Position numbers and translations under genes: made by a program. The notes beneath the pieces are model-generated. The model was not told the origin of the DNA and searched no databases. It worked only from the letters and a program-made list of their open reading frames with translations. A stretch of DNA of 12,092 bases from Candidatus Curtissbacteria bacterium RIFCSPLOWO2_01_FULL_38_11b. GTDB taxonomy: Bacteria > Patescibacteriota > Microgenomatia > Curtissbacterales > GWA2-41-24. Shown piece by piece: positions 11,687 to 12,092 of this stretch; position 1 is the first letter of the stretch; every line of letters begins with the position of its first letter. The stretch spans positions 754-12,845 of the forward strand of contig MFBO01000001.1 in assembly GCA_001774995.1 (NCBI GenBank), given 5' to 3'.

Positions 11687-12092
11687 ATGGCAGAGCAATT
11701 TAGAACACTGGCTGATTATCTCGAGAAAGTTGGGAAAAAACAGGGTGCTCAACTCACCAGAGATTTGGCCCAGTCATTGCTCAACGCTGATTTAATTACG
11801 AAAAACTTGCCAGTTAGAATTGTTGACGAAGACGGCAAGACACAAGCTGAAGTAAGTAGATCTTCGGAAGCACTTCGTGATCTTCGAAAAGAGACATTTG
11901 ACCTTCTCGCAATTATCAGGGAACCTACTGCCGAAGAACGACAAGAAATTGAAAAAAGAGACGGCGTTTTCTTACCGGTTGAAGCCAAATCACTTGAAAC
12001 AGTTTACAGTGAAAATAGCGAATATTTTAGATACGTTAACCCTTCAGAAAGTTTAAGAAGCTATACACCACCTCAAGCATTTGAAGTTGCCA
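11687..12092 (+). CDS. Unrecognised protein, 5' part only (runs off the window)
   Basis: An open frame from ATG 11687 to the window end, 135 codons without a stop. It begins MAEQFRTLADYLEKVGKK and is predicted mostly helical, soluble and charged, with a region rich in Glu/Arg/Lys (about 50-90) that could form a coiled coil, and no signal peptide or membrane segment. I recognise no family. The strong consensus promoter with leaderless start, and the absence of any better plus-strand frame, support it as a real gene; the minus-strand frame over the same bases looks like a shadow. A phage-like or structural role is possible but nothing in the visible part shows it. Confidence 0.7.
   Translation, partial: MAEQFRTLADYLEKVGKKQGAQLTRDLAQSLLNADLITKNLPVRIVDEDGKTQAEVSRSSEALRDLRKETFDLLAIIREPTAEERQEIEKRDGVFLPVEAKSLETVYSENSEYFRYVNPSESLRSYTPPQAFEVA

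Noticed and set aside
11749..11988. 79-codon minus-strand frame, Ser-rich
   Set aside because: It is antisense to the plus-strand gene with the consensus promoter, and its Ser/Arg-rich composition is typical of a mirrored frame.
1..12092. tRNA or other structured RNA genes
   Set aside because: I found no cloverleaf-like stretch or T-arm consensus in the intergenic regions, all of which are under 200 bases.

Overview
The window looks like a stretch of chromosome from a Candidate Phyla Radiation (Patescibacteria) bacterium, most plausibly of the Microgenomates type. This is an inference from overall character, not from a marker tree. The DNA is AT-rich, genes are packed with overlaps of a few bases, and proteins are short versions of their families (mini-thioredoxin, 220-residue triosephosphate isomerase, 610-residue UvrD). 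Several genes start almost directly at a promoter with no room for a ribosome binding site. TGA is an ordinary stop here, which argues against the lineages that read TGA as glycine.

Layout. 1-550: 3' end of a helicase/nuclease with a RecB-type nuclease domain and Fe-S cysteines. 554-589: a perfect hairpin covering the ribosome binding site of the next gene. 597-1121: membrane-anchored SAM methyltransferase resembling the FAM173/ATPSCKMT family. 1138-3005 (minus): FemAB-like peptidoglycan peptide-bridge enzyme and an orphan RnfD/NqrB-like membrane protein. 3107-3646: Phd/YefM-RelE/YafQ toxin-antitoxin pair with a consensus promoter. 3650-5482 (minus): UvrD/PcrA-type helicase. 5623-9123: a tightly overlapped operon of thioredoxin, triosephosphate isomerase and an LCP-family cell-wall ligase. 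9142-9758 (minus): a tiny LPxxG-type surface protein and ribosomal protein bS20. 9946-11619: MurJ lipid II flippase. 11687-end: start of an unrecognised protein. Four genes (FemAB, LCP, MurJ, the LPxxG protein) concern the cell envelope.

The standout is the thioredoxin gene. It is split by a 478-residue intein carrying a LAGLIDADG-type endonuclease, inserted exactly before the first cysteine of the catalytic CGPC motif. That cysteine is at once the splicing +1 nucleophile and the redox-active residue, so the enzyme cannot exist without splicing, and splicing could be redox sensitive.

A second notable structure is a decayed copy of the uvrD 3' end (3056-3119). Together with the intact uvrD 3' end it flanks the toxin-antitoxin cassette as a direct repeat, and it supplies the cassette's -35 box. 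Short palindromic elements also recur, two of them inside coding sequences where they add residues in frame.
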